A stretch of 64,000 nt of DNA, taken from NCBI GenBank assembly GCA_036435485.1, contig CM071597.1, forward strand, positions 175,070,147 to 175,134,146, written 5' to 3'. Position 1 is the stretch's first letter, and every line of letters starts with the position of its first letter. The notes below the pieces were generated by a model. It saw only the letters and a program-made list of their open reading frames with translations. It made no database searches and was not told the origin of the DNA. The DNA is from Saposhnikovia divaricata. Taxonomy: Eukaryota; Streptophyta; Magnoliopsida; Apiales; Apiaceae. This document shows, piece after piece, positions 1 through 12,500 of the stretch. A program made the translations under genes and the position numbers.

Positions 1-2361
1 CCAACAGAACGAGTATTAGAGCGAGGTCACCTAAACCAAACACCGTCCCTTAACATTGAAAATCTTGATACGCGTATGACTTCTATGGAAAATCAGATGA
101 AGCAGTTCGGATAGACGATGGGGCAGTTTGGGATGAACATTGGAAACAACCAAAGGGCTCTAGACGACTATGCAGCAAGAATGGCAAGTCAAGCTACAGC
201 TTTTGATAATTTGACAAATAAGGTCAATGACTTGGGCCATGCTGGTGGTGTCTTGGGAAGCACTCTCAATGAGAGGATGGGGGCATTGGAGTCTACAATG
301 CATACAATGGCTGTGGAGATCAGTAGAATGATGTTCGCAGTCAGGAGTTTTGTGCCCCCGGAGTGTTTCGAGTCGCAACAACCTCCCCCCGATGCTGGTG
401 CAGGTGGTGCTAGTGGAGCGGGAGCCTCTGGTTCTGGTTTTGGAGGTTCCTATGCAGCTGGTGGATCTGAAGACCAAGGTGGAGCTCAGGATAACTCACC
501 TAAGGGGGAGAGTGGAAAGGAGACGAGACAGCAGGTAATTCACATCGAAGAAATTGAAGAACCCGCTGATCTTGTCAAGGAACCAGAAGTTGAGCCGTCT
601 GTTGATGAAGAGGCTCTGAGGATGAGAAAGGGTAAGGCAGTAATGGTTGATGAACCATTTGTTGATATGAGTCATCAGGAAACAGTACAAGAGGTACTTG
701 ACTCAGATTCTGACATGGAAGACGTACCGTTGGCACACGCTATAAAAATATCTTTGAAGGAACAAGGTGGAGGTGCTGGGATGTCTTCCGGAATGCCTGA
801 AGAATTTCCTGTTGATGAGGAAACCCTTAAAGCTCAACAGTTAGCCTTGGAACAAGCTCAGTTCTATAAAATGAAGATGATGCAAGAACATGCTGCGTTC
901 CTAGAAAAGAAGGTGGAGCTACAAGGGAAGCAGTATGATCATGAGCTTGCAAGGCTAGTTGATCCTCAAGTTGATCTGGACAAACGAAGGATAGGGCAGA
1001 AATGGGATGAAGCAAGGAAGATAATGATGGGACCCTGTGCGAAAGGAGTTCATAACAAGGATGCAGATGATCTGTTCTACAACTTGAATTTGCAGAATCC
1101 AATGACTGGGGACTATATAAATGCTTTGAAGTGATTAATTTCTAAAGTCAGGGTTGGATACAATGCAAATCTTAAGGAGTGGCAGGTTATCTTGTCTTTG
1201 GTAGAAGGAGTCCCAACATCTTTCTTATATGTGGATGACCAATTCATAATGAGAAGATCTGCGTCAGAGTTGTTCTTGCTAGCGACTAAAATTCAATACT
1301 CTCAATCTGAGGAGCTAAGCATTCTGTACAGGGATCAGTTAATGCAGCTAGCAGAGGACAAGGGTCCAGAATTCTCAGCATATCCAAATTTTTTCCGGAT
1401 GGTAGTTGACGGAAAGATGAAGAGGGTTAGCATGGAGGAAAATGATCTAATGGAGCTTTCAGTGGAATCTCTCAAAGCTGTCTGTAGACAAATGATGAGT
1501 AAGGGATTCGCTTCGGAGCTTAAAGATAAATCCGTGAAGATCATTGAAAAAGTTATATTCAAAAAGAGCAATGAGGTGTGGAAGTGTGATGTCATTGCTC
1601 CAAACCCTCTTGATGACGTGAAGATTGAGCCGGAGCTGATAGAGAAGAAATGGAATATTCTTCAAGCCATGAAGAATGTAGATGAAGCTCTGACTCTTCC
1701 TTCTGGAGCACTAGAACAAGGAGAAATAAGGGAGGCTATTGGTGTTCCAGGAAGTGATAGTGTATACTGGATACATGCTTATGTTGAAGATACAGCTGAT
1801 GCCTTAGTATTCATAGATGCAGACCAGAATCAAACAATCTTGCATATGAGTAGACAATGGCTGCTACGGACTCAAGATGCTGCATTTCTGGAGAGAGTAT
1901 TATATGTATTCAAATGGGGCGAAGTGGAAGATAAGTTTGTTGAAGAAAAGCAGAGACTCATGAGTTACCTGTCTGAAGTAGTGGTGGAAAAGAAGCGAAT
2001 GGAGCGAGATGCGGCCAGTGTCCACAATACTGACCGTGTCAAGGGCTACCCCAAGATGATCTATTGTCAGTTTAAATCTGATAAATCTCACTGGAAACCT
2101 CAGCTCATCATGAAGAACTTTGAGGATATTCCAAAGATCAGGACTACTCAGGAGGTGGACAAGCTCAGAAGGCTTTTCAAACATCCTTATCCAGAGCCCA
2201 AGAATCCTCTAGAAATGGAAGCTGTAAGTCTGTTGAATGCTAGGTGGAAGCAGCTTAAAGATCCAGTGTACAAGAAAGAACAGCAGCAGAAGGAGAAACG
2301 CAAAAGGCAGAAAGAAGAGATAGACCAAGCTGCTGAAGCTAGAAAGAGGAAACGGAATTAG
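1..2361 (+). pseudogene. env-like extra 3' ORF of a SIRE/Maximus-type Copia element, cut by the window edge and broken by two stops
   Basis: One reading frame stays open from base 1 to the TAA-type end at 2361 except for a TAG at 112-114 and a TGA at 1132-1134. The first part (about 118-1131) has a coiled-coil-like N-terminus, a Gly/Ser/Ala-rich stretch, an acidic middle and another helical stretch rich in Q, E, K and M. The second part (about 1135-2358) is a mixed globular-looking domain ending in a strongly basic tail with NLS-like KRKR clusters. I recognise no catalytic motif. Its place, directly upstream of a polypurine tract and a 1-kb LTR, is where SIRE-lineage Copia elements carry an envelope-like ORF, so that is the inferred identity. 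It could also be an unrelated ORF of a large non-autonomous element. The two stops suggest decay, or readthrough for one of them. Confidence 0.5.
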
Positions 2362-2705
2362 GGTTAAAGGTCAGAGTGGTGTGAACTTGAAGTTGGAAAA
2401 ACTTCATGTCTTTCGGTTGCTTTAACTCACTTGAGGAAAATTCACCTTAGAGTGAATCCAATAAGGTGATACAAGTTTGACTAAAAGGTATGAAATAATC
2501 CAGGTGATAGGAATCACTCAAATGATCTTTAATTCGAAGTTCGAATTCTGTTTCTAGTTTAAGTTCTTTGTATTGTTTTCATGTAAATTTCAATTGTAAA
2601 TTATTCAAGACTGTAATGTTAATTATCTTTTCTCGTCTCATTGTTTAGTTGAGTTATCCTTCATTAATTTGAATGTCATTGTTAGACAATCAAATTGGGG
2701 GAGAT
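2362..2705 (+). other. Element 3' internal untranslated region with polypurine tract
   Basis: There is no coding sequence. The region ends in the purine-rich run TTGGGGGAGAT at 2695-2705, directly abutting the LTR start. This is the expected plus-strand primer site of a Copia element. Confidence 0.65.
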
Positions 2706-3760
2706 TGAAAGGCAGAGTGTGTAAACTTGTAACACTATAACTAATGTAACTCAAACTAAAGGAAAAGATACTAAACCAGAAGACAATCAAGAACAAGAAG
2801 TCACAAGAAATCAACACTAAATGAAGATAAGGTAATTGATACAATTCAACATGTTAACTATGATCAATCCAAGAAGAAATCATTGAGAGAAGTTCAAGTC
2901 AAAGTTGTTCATGCCTCAGTGATTTGGAAAGCCAAGAATCAAGATCATAACTATCAGTATCAATAAGACCAATTGATTTCAAGTGAACAAGAAGGAAAGC
3001 AAATATTGGAAAGCCATATTTCTAATTGGATATGGTAACTTATTCAAGAAGCAAAAATCCTATCAAGACTAGTCACTTATGAACCAGACCATTGCATCAA
3101 GTGTCAGGACATTGATAGCAAGTTTATGTCAGTAATAAAGATCCATATTCAAGAGCTTAGTGAAGAACAAAGAAGACATGAAGATATCACAAGTTCAAGA
3201 TGTGCATTGAAGTTTCAAGTTAAAGAACAGAATATTTTCTAAGTACTAAATATTCTAGATGACCAAGTAGAAGTTTCTAAGTAGAAGTTCTACTTAGAAA
3301 TTCGAGATGGCTAAGTAGAAATTCTCAAGTAGAAGTTCTACTTAGAGTGCAGCTTCAACATGACACATGGCATCTTCTGATTGGCAGATTTCCAAGCTTT
3401 CAAGATAAGGCAAGATTTATGTGGACATCATTGGGCCACGTACATCTTAGTCTTTGAAGACTACAGGACATAGATTACATGTAGTATAAATAGAAGTACT
3501 TGTGTGATGTTTTAGTGAGTGAGCAATTCTTAAGAAAAACACAAGAGAAAAAGAGAGAGTGCATTCACAGAGCTTAGTATCATTCACTTCTCTCTGAACT
3601 TCTGTTATACTTTGTAATGAATGTTGTAGCAACCCTTTCAAGTTATATATAAGACATATATTCCTTGAATCTGTGTGTTCATTTATTGCATCGTATTTAT
3701 TGCTTCTCATATTCGAAAAGTTGTATTCACCCCCCCTCTACAACACATTTGGACCTAACA
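2706..3760 (+). repeat. 3' LTR (1055 bp) of the first Copia element
   Basis: The LTR begins TGAAAGGC right after the polypurine tract and ends GGACCTAACA, so it has TG...CA ends. Near its end it carries a pyrimidine run (CACCCCCCCTCTA) typical of SIRE-type LTRs; the same run ends the 5' LTR at 59225. Downstream sequence is chromovirus gag, so the element is inserted there; the flanking five bases are GGCAG. The 5' half of the element lies outside the window, so the target duplication and LTR divergence cannot be tested. It also holds local imperfect repeats (AGTAGAAGTTCTACTTAGA type) at about 3260-3350. Confidence 0.75.
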
Positions 3761-6700
3761 GGCAGTGAAAACTTTGGACAAGGGAATGGTCATCTTGGGG
3801 CTGGGGGTAGTGGACAGGGGTTGGATGGTGGGTGTTTTGAAAGTTTTGGAGGTGTGGGTGGTACCGGAGTAGTAGGGACACATGGCTTGGGGAATGGAGG
3901 TGTTGGGGGAGCAGGTGTTGGAGGAATAAATGGGTTGGGTATTGGAGGAGCTGGGGGTATGGGAGTTATGGGTACTGGAGGTATGGGAGGATGGAGATAC
4001 CAGAAACTTGATATGCCAGTGTTTGAAGGGACCGACCCTGATGGATGGATTATGAGAATTGAAAGGTATTTTGCATTTTATCGCTTGACGGAGATGGAGA
4101 AGTTAGAAGCAGTAGTTGTGGCGTTAGAAGGGGACGCCCTGAGGTGGTTTCAATGGGAAAACAACAGGCGTCCCATTCGACGGTGGGATAAATTGAAAAC
4201 CTTCCTGCTTAAACAGTTTAGACCATCTAGTGGGGGATCATTGTGTGAGCAGTGGCTTGCCACAACACAGCTGACTACGGTTACTGAGTATCGTCGAAAG
4301 TTTATTGAGACGGCGGCACCGCTGGCTAGAATTCCGGAGGACATCCTGTTGGGGCAGTTTTTGAATGGGTTGAAGGAGGATATTTGGGCTGAAGTGCGGT
4401 TACTTAATCCGATAAGCTTGGAGCAAGCAATGGAGCTAGCCTTGAAGGTGGAAGAAAGAAACAAGGTGAAGAAAATGGGAGTAGGTCTGTACAGGGGTGG
4501 GCCGTGGTCCTCTAGTTCAGTCAAGTTTCCAAGCCAAGGTGGGTCACAAGCGTATAGTTTCCAATCTAGTCCGACTCGTAGTTGGGTGTCACAGTCGGGG
4601 GAGTCTCAAGGTTCTGTCTCATCCCCTAAGATGTCGGTGCAGTCTAACACATTCAAAACAGGGGGAGAGATGAGGCGACTTACGGATAAGGAGTTGCAAG
4701 AAAAACGAGCTAAGGGCTTATGCTTTCGCTGCGATGAAAAGTGGTCCATGGGTCACCGTTGCATGAAGAAAGAGCTTAGTGTGCTGGTAATTGAAGAGGA
4801 AGACGAGGGGAATACGGAATATTCAGGAAGTGATCCGCAATTGTCACCCACCGACGAACAAACTACTGAGGTATTGTTACAACCCGAAGTTTCTTTGAAC
4901 TCTGTTATTGGTTTATCGGGTCCTAAAACCATGAAATTGCGGGGAAGAGTGAAGGATAGGGAAGTTGTAGTTATGATTGATCCAGGGGCAACGCATAATT
5001 TCATTGCATTAGCACTAGTGGAAGAGTTAGGAATGTCTGTGGCGGATGTTGGGGGTTTTGGGGTGTCCTTAGGAAATGGGGAGGCGATTCGAGGGAAAGG
5101 GTTGTGCCAGGGAGTGGATTTGATCTTAGATGATAAAGTGGAGATTAAGGTGGACATGCTACCTCTCGAATTGGGAAACTCAGATATTATACTCGGGGTG
5201 CAGTGGTTGGAGACATTGGGCACAGTGGTGAATAACTGGAAGACACAGCTGATGCAGTTTGTTATTGATGGGCGGACAGTTACATTGCAGGGGGATGTGT
5301 CATTGGTTCGTTCTCGAATCTCTTTAAAAGCAATGCTTAAGGCCCTGCAGAAGGAGAAAGAAGGGTATGTAGTAGAGTTGAACTTGGTGGAAAAAACAGA
5401 ATTCACAGCCGCAGAGGAGGAGACCAAACAGGCTGCAGTGCCAGAATTTTTACAAGAAGTGGTTGAGAAGTTTGCCTCTGTTTTTGAGACGCCAACAGGT
5501 CTGCCCCCGGTTCGTGAGCATGAACATGCCATAGTGCTCAAGGAAGGAGCAAATCTAGTGGGAGTGAGGCCCTATAGGTACCCCCAATGTCAAAAGGACG
5601 AGATAGAGCGTTTGATTAGGGAAATGTTGGCAGCAGGTATAATCAAACCTTCTTGCAGTCCTTTTTCGAGTCCAGTGCTTTTAGTAAAGAAGAGGGATGG
5701 GTCTTGGCGGTTCTGTGTAGATTATCGGGCCCTTAACAAGGAAACGGTGCCCGATAAATATCCCATTCCAGTCATTGACGAATTACTCGATGAACTTAAT
5801 GGAGCAACGGTGTTTTCAAAGCTGGATCTTAAGGCGGGGTATCACCAAATTCGCGTTCGACCTCAAGATACACACAAAACTGCTTTTAGGACGCACGACG
5901 GTCATTATGAATTTTTGGTGCTACCGTTTGGGTTGATGAATGGTCCAGCCACATTCCAATCTCTTATGAACGATGTTTTTCGCCCTTTTCTTCGGAGATT
6001 TGTGCTAGTGTTCTTCGACGATATTCTCGTTTATAGCAAAACAGTCGAGGAGCACAAACAACACATGGAGAGGGTTTTTGCTAAGTTAAGCCAGCACAAG
6101 TTAGTCGTAAACATAAAAAAATGTGACTTTTGTAAGACTGAGGTGGCCTATTTGGGTCATGTGATATCAGCTAAAGGGGTGGCTGTGGATGGGGACAAGG
6201 TCAGCACAATTCTCGAATGGAAACAACCGAAAAACTTGAAAGAACTCCGGGGTTTCCTAGGTCTAACAGGATACTACAGAAAATTTATCTCTAAATACGC
6301 CTATATAGCACAGCCTCTCACAGCCCAACTTAAGAAGGATGCGTTCGGGTGGTCTGATGCAGCCACTGTGGCGTTCAGTGAATTAAAACAGGCTATGGTA
6401 AATCCACCGGTCCTGGTGCTTCCAGATTTTAATAAACAATTCGCGATTGAAGCCGACGCCTCAGGATTTGGGTTGGGGGCCGTTCTAATGCAGGATAACA
6501 GGCCCGTGGCGTTTTTCAGCAAAGTGTTAGGGCAAAAATCCCAGTTGAAGTCCATCTACGAGAAGGAATTGATGGCAATCTGCTTAGCCGTGCAAAAGTG
6601 GCGATATTATCTACTTGGGCAACATTTTATAGTTAAGACGGATCAACAGAGCTTGTGTTTTCTGATGTACCAAAGAGAGATTGGGTTTGAGTACCAAAAA

Positions 6701-8380
6701 TGGGTTCGGAAGTTGATGGGATTTTCATTTGATGTACAGTTCAAACCAGGGATTTCTAACCGTGTGGCTGATGCGTTGTCAAGAAAAGAGGGAGAAAACA
6801 TTGAGTTTAAAGCCTTGCTGTCAATTCCAGAGGTGGACTGGGCAAAATTGGATGCTGAGTTGAGCAAGGATTTATTGTTGCAACAGATCCGTGAGGACAT
6901 CACCACAGGAGCCAAGGTTCACGAAGGGTTTGCAGTCCACGATGGCAAACTGTTGTATAAGAATCGGTTGGTAATTCCTCGTACCTCATTCTTCATTCCT
7001 GAGTTACTACAGTTGTATCATGGTTCCCCAGTAGGAGGACACGCAGGAGAGGTGAAAACATACTTAAGGGTGGCTGCAGATTGGTTCTGGATGGGTATGC
7101 GAAAGGATGTAACTCTGTATGTGCAGCACTGTGACATATGTCAACAACAGAAATTTTCACAACAGGCCCCTGCGGGGTTGTTACAACCACTGCCATTACC
7201 CACAAGGGTGTGGGAAGATGTGTCTCTCGACTTCATTGAGGGCTTGCCTGTGTCTCATGGGATGGATACGATCTTGGTTGTAGTTGACCGGTTATCAAAA
7301 TATGGGCATTTTTTGGCACTAAAGCACCCGTTTACAGCTATGTCTGTTGCTACACTGTTTGTGAAGGAAATTGTTAGGTTGCACGGGTTCCCAGCTTCCC
7401 TCGTATCTGACAGAGATAGGATTTTCCTGAGCAGCTTTTGGAAAGAGTTGTTCCGTCTCCAGGGAACGACGTTAAAAAGAAGCACCGCCTACCATCCGCA
7501 AACGGATGGACAAACGGAGATTGTTAACAAGGTTTTAGAGACCTACTTGCGGTGTTTCGCTGGGAATCAACCAAAATCGTGGGTAAAATGGCTCCATTGG
7601 GCAGAGTTTTCTTATAACACATCTCCTCACATGACTACTAAACACACACCGTTTAAAATCGTGTATGGCCGGGATCCTCCCTTGGTTACTCGAGTGGGCA
7701 GAGGACAGACACCCGTTGATAGTATTGAGACAATTCTGCAGGAAAGGGATTTGATATTAGATGAACTACATGTGCAGTTGTTGAGGGCCCAACAAAAGAT
7801 GAAAGGGTACGCAGATAAAAAGAGAAGGGAGGAGCAGTTTGAGGTATGACAAAAGGTATATGTTAAACTCCTGTCTTACCGTCAACGTTCTTTAGCACGA
7901 AGACCCTTTGAGAAGTTGGCTGCGAAGTATTATGTGCCATTCGAGATCATCCAAAGGATTGGCGAGGTCGCGTACCGTCTGAAATTTCCAGTGTCCAGTA
8001 AAATCCACCACGTATTCCACATCTCTCAGTTGAAGTTGGCCATTGGTCCATTGCCCTCCAGTCAAACTATTCCTGATCAGTTAAACTCGGAATTAGAGCT
8101 AGTTGCAGAACCAGAAACGTTGTTGGACGTTCGACATGTACCACAAGGCATGGAGGTATTGTTGAAGTGGAAAGGGCTGCCGATTTTTGAAGCTACATGG
8201 GAAGAAGCTACAGCCATTGATGCTCGTTTTCCAGACTTCCACCTTGAGGACAAGGTGAAACTTTGGGCCCCGGGTAATGTAATGCAGAGCACAAAAGGAT
8301 TAATCACGTACACTAGAAACAAGAGGAAGGGCAGGAAGGACAATTCAGAAGATAAGGGTAAGACAGGAATTGAAGACTAA
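3761..8380 (+). pseudogene. Chromovirus gag-pol polyprotein with one internal stop
   Basis: The frame is open from the LTR junction at 3761 to 7846, hits TGA at 7847-7849, and continues in the same frame to TAA at 8378-8380. In order: a glycine-rich N-terminus; the gag core (about 4003-4480); a zinc-knuckle-like CX2CX7HRC motif (4720-4762); protease with D-P-G-A-T-H (4979-5002); reverse transcriptase with FFDD (6011-6022); RNase H (about 6440-6790); integrase with an HHCC zinc finger near 7020-7145 and the D, D and E core residues through about 7540; and a chromodomain-like segment ending LKWKGLP...TWEEA (about 8105-8215). The stop lies between integrase core and chromodomain, where relatives usually have tryptophan in a conserved aromatic/basic segment, so it looks like a TGG to TGA change. 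No frameshift was seen. The true start codon lies outside the window or was lost by the insertion. Confidence 0.85.
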
Positions 8381-8630
8381 AGTCAAGGGCAAAAGAGAGA
8401 AACCAGACAGTAGAGGAATAAAAGCGAAAGGGGGAAAGAGGCTAGGGTTATGGAGATATTTTGTTGAGTTATTTTCTTTTTAGCTAAGGAGAGATGCGAA
8501 CCTCTCGAATGTTCTGCAAGTTGTTATCCAAACTGATTCTATAATTTATCAAATCGGAGATCGTTTTCTGTTCTGTTAATTTCCATTTTTATCATTAATT
8601 ACTCAGTTTACTAGCAGTTTATTACATTGA
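3761..8630 (+). mobile_element. Ty3/gypsy chromovirus, 5' part missing from window
   Basis: Gag, protease, reverse transcriptase, RNase H, integrase and a C-terminal chromodomain-like segment follow in gypsy order. The 5' end is displaced by the Copia insertion ending at 3760. The 3' end is uncertain: a purine-rich stretch at about 8422-8440 could be the polypurine tract, and a TGTTGAG...TTACA block at about 8462-8626 could be a short 3' LTR. The 5' LTR is outside the window, so this cannot be confirmed. Confidence 0.7.
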
Positions 8631-9508
8631 CCGCCTTCATTTTTATTGTAGATTTGATCGATTAACGCACTCCTCCCCATTTTCTACTTGAACAAGTATT
8701 TAAAGTTTGAAAGTCCACTTAAACATGAAACACCAGAGCTCTAGCTAGCTAAGTTTACTGAATCCAGCCACCAGGCCTCCCACTTGACACCACCATCAAC
8801 TATAATCATCTACTTATACATCTACACATCCATCTATATATTTACATATCCATCTATACATTGAGATCTGGATCTTACAATGTAATTATTATTAAATCAA
8901 TGTATGATTGATTATGCAATAAGGATTTTACAATTCCCTCTGTAACCGATTTAGTAATTACTCATTAATGCCCTAATTTTTATTAATTGTTTCCCATATT
9001 TAAATTCTGATTTTATTTGTTGCTTAATTCACTCCAATAAAACTCACATTGATCTTGTCCAATTGCTTTCTAATTTTTAGGTAGAGTTTTGTAATATTTT
9101 TAGTCTCTTGCCTTTTAGACTTTTAGTAACTCACTTTGAATTGAATAATATCTAAATGTTTATATATATTAAATTGAAATCAGTTATTATTATTAAATGC
9201 TAATTTATTTTTGTTTTTTGATTGAGATTTTTTGATTAATCAGTGATTTATAGATTGTGCTTAGGATTTTGATTTGATTCGTATTTTGATTAGTCTTGAA
9301 TTTGTATTTATTTGAGTTTAAATGGCATATCAATTCTTGACTTTAATAAGCATTCTAAATTTTGTACCATTTTTGGGTGGCCATGATTGATGGCTTAGAT
9401 TTGGGCCTTTAAGAGGTAATATTGTGCCAATTTGTTGGCTTGCGTATTCCATAATTTATTTTTATACTTAGTTATTCAGTTATATTATTAATGGTTAATT
9501 TGTGCTAA
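8381..9508. other. AT-rich intergenic sequence, possible short gypsy 3' LTR
   Basis: No gene is seen. The first 250 bp probably include the 3' end of the chromovirus. Around 8800-8865 there are imperfect direct repeats of a CATCTACACATCCATCTATA-like unit. The rest is simple AT-rich sequence up to the Helitron terminus. Confidence 0.4.
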
Positions 9509-9527
9509 TCTATACTATATTATAAAA

Positions 9528-12500
9528 GACGAAATATTAAAAGTTTTGGTACGGTAGTACTTACCTTATTTAATTGTTTTACTTTATTACCATTAATTAT
9601 TTTACTTACTTATTAAAAAACAAAACACAATCTTTTCTCAAAATATCACAAGAAGCTCTTCCCAACACTTCCCCTAAATAATAACTAACCAACTACCTTT
9701 TTCAGCTATTATCTTATCTATCTTTTCTAACTAAAATCTATTTTTTCCAAAATCATGATCGTTCTAATTAAAGAAATAACTAATATATTATAATTACTAA
9801 TAATTAACAGATTACCTTTTCTAGCTAAAAGGTAATATCTTTTCTATATTTTTTAACTAAAATATCTTATTTTCTTCTAAATAATAATTAACCAATTATT
9901 TTTTTTCAGATATTACCTTTTTAAACTATAATCTCTTCTTTCCAAAAATATGATCGTTTTAATTAATTAAATAAACTAATAATATTATAATTAATAATAA
10001 CTAACTGATTATCTTTTCGGCTAAACTGTAATATCTTTTCTATCTTTTCTAACTAAAATATCTCATTTTCTCCTAAATAATAACTAACCAATTACCTTTT
10101 TCAACTATTACCTTTTCTAACTAAAATACTTTTTTTCCAAAAATATAGTCGTTCTAATTAATGAAATAAACTAATAATATTATATTTACTAATAACTAAC
10201 TAATTACCTTTTCCAACTAAAAGGGACGAAACATTAAAAGTTTTGGTACGGTAGTACTTACCTTATTCAATTGTTTTACTTTATTACCATTAATTATTTT
10301 ACTTACTTATTAAAAAACAAATGTAAGAACCCCAAATTTTGGATATAATTAAAACTTTTTATTAAGTAATGATAAAATGAGGAACAGTGATTCCGATAAC
10401 AAGGTCACCAGCTCTAATGAATGGTGGTTTCAAAGAACAATGATTGTAATGAATGGATGTTGCTTTGGACAATGATCCTGATGCATTGGTATATTGTCAG
10501 AATAGAGTAATTCGATGGTTGAGGACCTAGATAAGAATAATCTACCATCCAGGAAGGAGCTAATGGATCCTTGAAGGGAAATGAGTACGTGCATAGTGTT
10601 TCCTGTACGTGCATAGTAATTTGGTGGATAAATAGTGATTTTGTAAGTTGGAAAACTTTTCACTCCACCCTATGTACGGGACGTGATATGGATGTTTCGA
10701 AGTCATATTATTAATACGCGGAGGAAATAAGTGAATGCAGAGACGATCGGAATTCAGAAATTCCAAATTCTTTTCGGTATAATATTTGACCGGACAGTGG
10801 ATTAAATATTATTATAATCCAAGAATTGAGATATTAACTTTGAGGATTTGATATTTTGGGATGTTATTATATTTGAATTAAGAATGAAGGTAGGAAACCA
10901 CTGAGGAGTGGTTATGGCTACAATGTAATTATTGATATTTGGAAAGAATGAATGGAATTCGACCTTATTATGTTTATGTCTTGAAGAATGCTAAAGGGTG
11001 ACAACATAGGTAAGAATAATCTATCTTCTAAGGGAATGAGATATGGCAACTTCAAGCAAGAGAATACCCTCATGTCATCCAGATCGATAACGATTAATCC
11101 AGTAGTTCCGTAAAAAGGTTAAGGAACGATCGAAAGAGAATACGGAAAATTGTACCACCCTAAGAGAACAAGTAAAGAATACAGAATGAATAGTGTTTGG
11201 TGGGAGTATATAATAATATGAGACGACACTATACAGAAGCATTCGGAACGGATTTCTGAGTTCGTATTAGTGATCCAGGGGGAAAATAAGTGTATGTAAA
11301 AGCTGTCGGATTCTGAAAAACCGCACTTTTATTTTCTCCGAGAGTTCCCTGGACACTGATAGCCTTAAGTATTTAACGAATGGATTTAAGGAATATAAAT
11401 TGGAAAGTTAGAATGAAAGATGGAGAATGAAAGTATTAATATTAAAGAGGATTCCCGGTAAACCATAATTAGAAATCCGTGAAATATTCTCACGAACGAT
11501 CAATCGAAACGGGTAATAACCGGACACAAAAACAAGCAGAGGAAGCAAGAGTCTTGTGTAAGCTACTAGAATAAATATCTAGCAACCAAGTGGCTTAAAG
11601 TAACTAGCATACTTGGAGATGGAAGTAGTACTTAGAAAAACCAACCAATACTTAGCCTTCCACCATCCAAAACATAACACTTGTCTCTCCAAATTGCCTC
11701 ATCCATGACATCACACTCCACTAACACAACTAGGATGAGATATTATCTATCCAAATTCACTTTATGCAAAATTGACCAAGGAAAAGCAAGAAACCAAGCA
11801 AACACTCTCCATTCCTTTCTTTTCTTCAAAGTTTCGGCCAAGGAGCTAGAAAAGGAGGTTCCCACCATTTTTTGTTCTTCTAATTTTTAGGGTAAGTACT
11901 ACATATCATAGCTTAGATCCCCTAGAAATTTCAGCCTCAAATTCACTTCCTTTCATTTTCAAATAAATCATCAAAGGTGATGATGAATAGTGTTTCTAAG
12001 AACTAATCTTTGTTTTTCTTGTTTTCATGGTTGATCCTAGCTAAGTTAAGGCCATCCAAGGGCAATACCAAGCTTTGTGAGGCTATTACATACTACAAGG
12101 AAGGTATAAGACTTGAAAACCCTTGCTCTACTTTGAGTTTTAAGCATGTTCTTGATGGATCTTGCTTAGTTATGATTATGTTCATGTTATAAGCATGTTT
12201 AGTTAGTGATTTAGTGATTTGATTAACATGATGAGTTTGATACTAAGGTCAGTGGCTTCTGGCCTTGTTGGGGTGCTTATTATGTGTATAAGTTGATTAT
12301 ATGCCCAGTGTGGCTTGGTTGTTGCGTAATGAATTTTAGAACGCTCGATTCGTAGCCGTCGTAATGCCCGATTTTCATTAACACTAAGAAACCGAACTGG
12401 TCAGTAGCCATAACTCTCTGTTCTTGGCAAGTTAATGAACCCTACTGATATATTTTTGAACATAGATCACTTTGGCGAAAGAATCGAAGCATTTTGATTT

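Noticed and set aside
4753..5541. 262-codon ORF on the - strand inside the chromovirus
   Set aside because: It lies antisense to gag and protease with strong protein homology on the + strand; its composition (Ser, Thr, Asn) is typical of a mirror frame.
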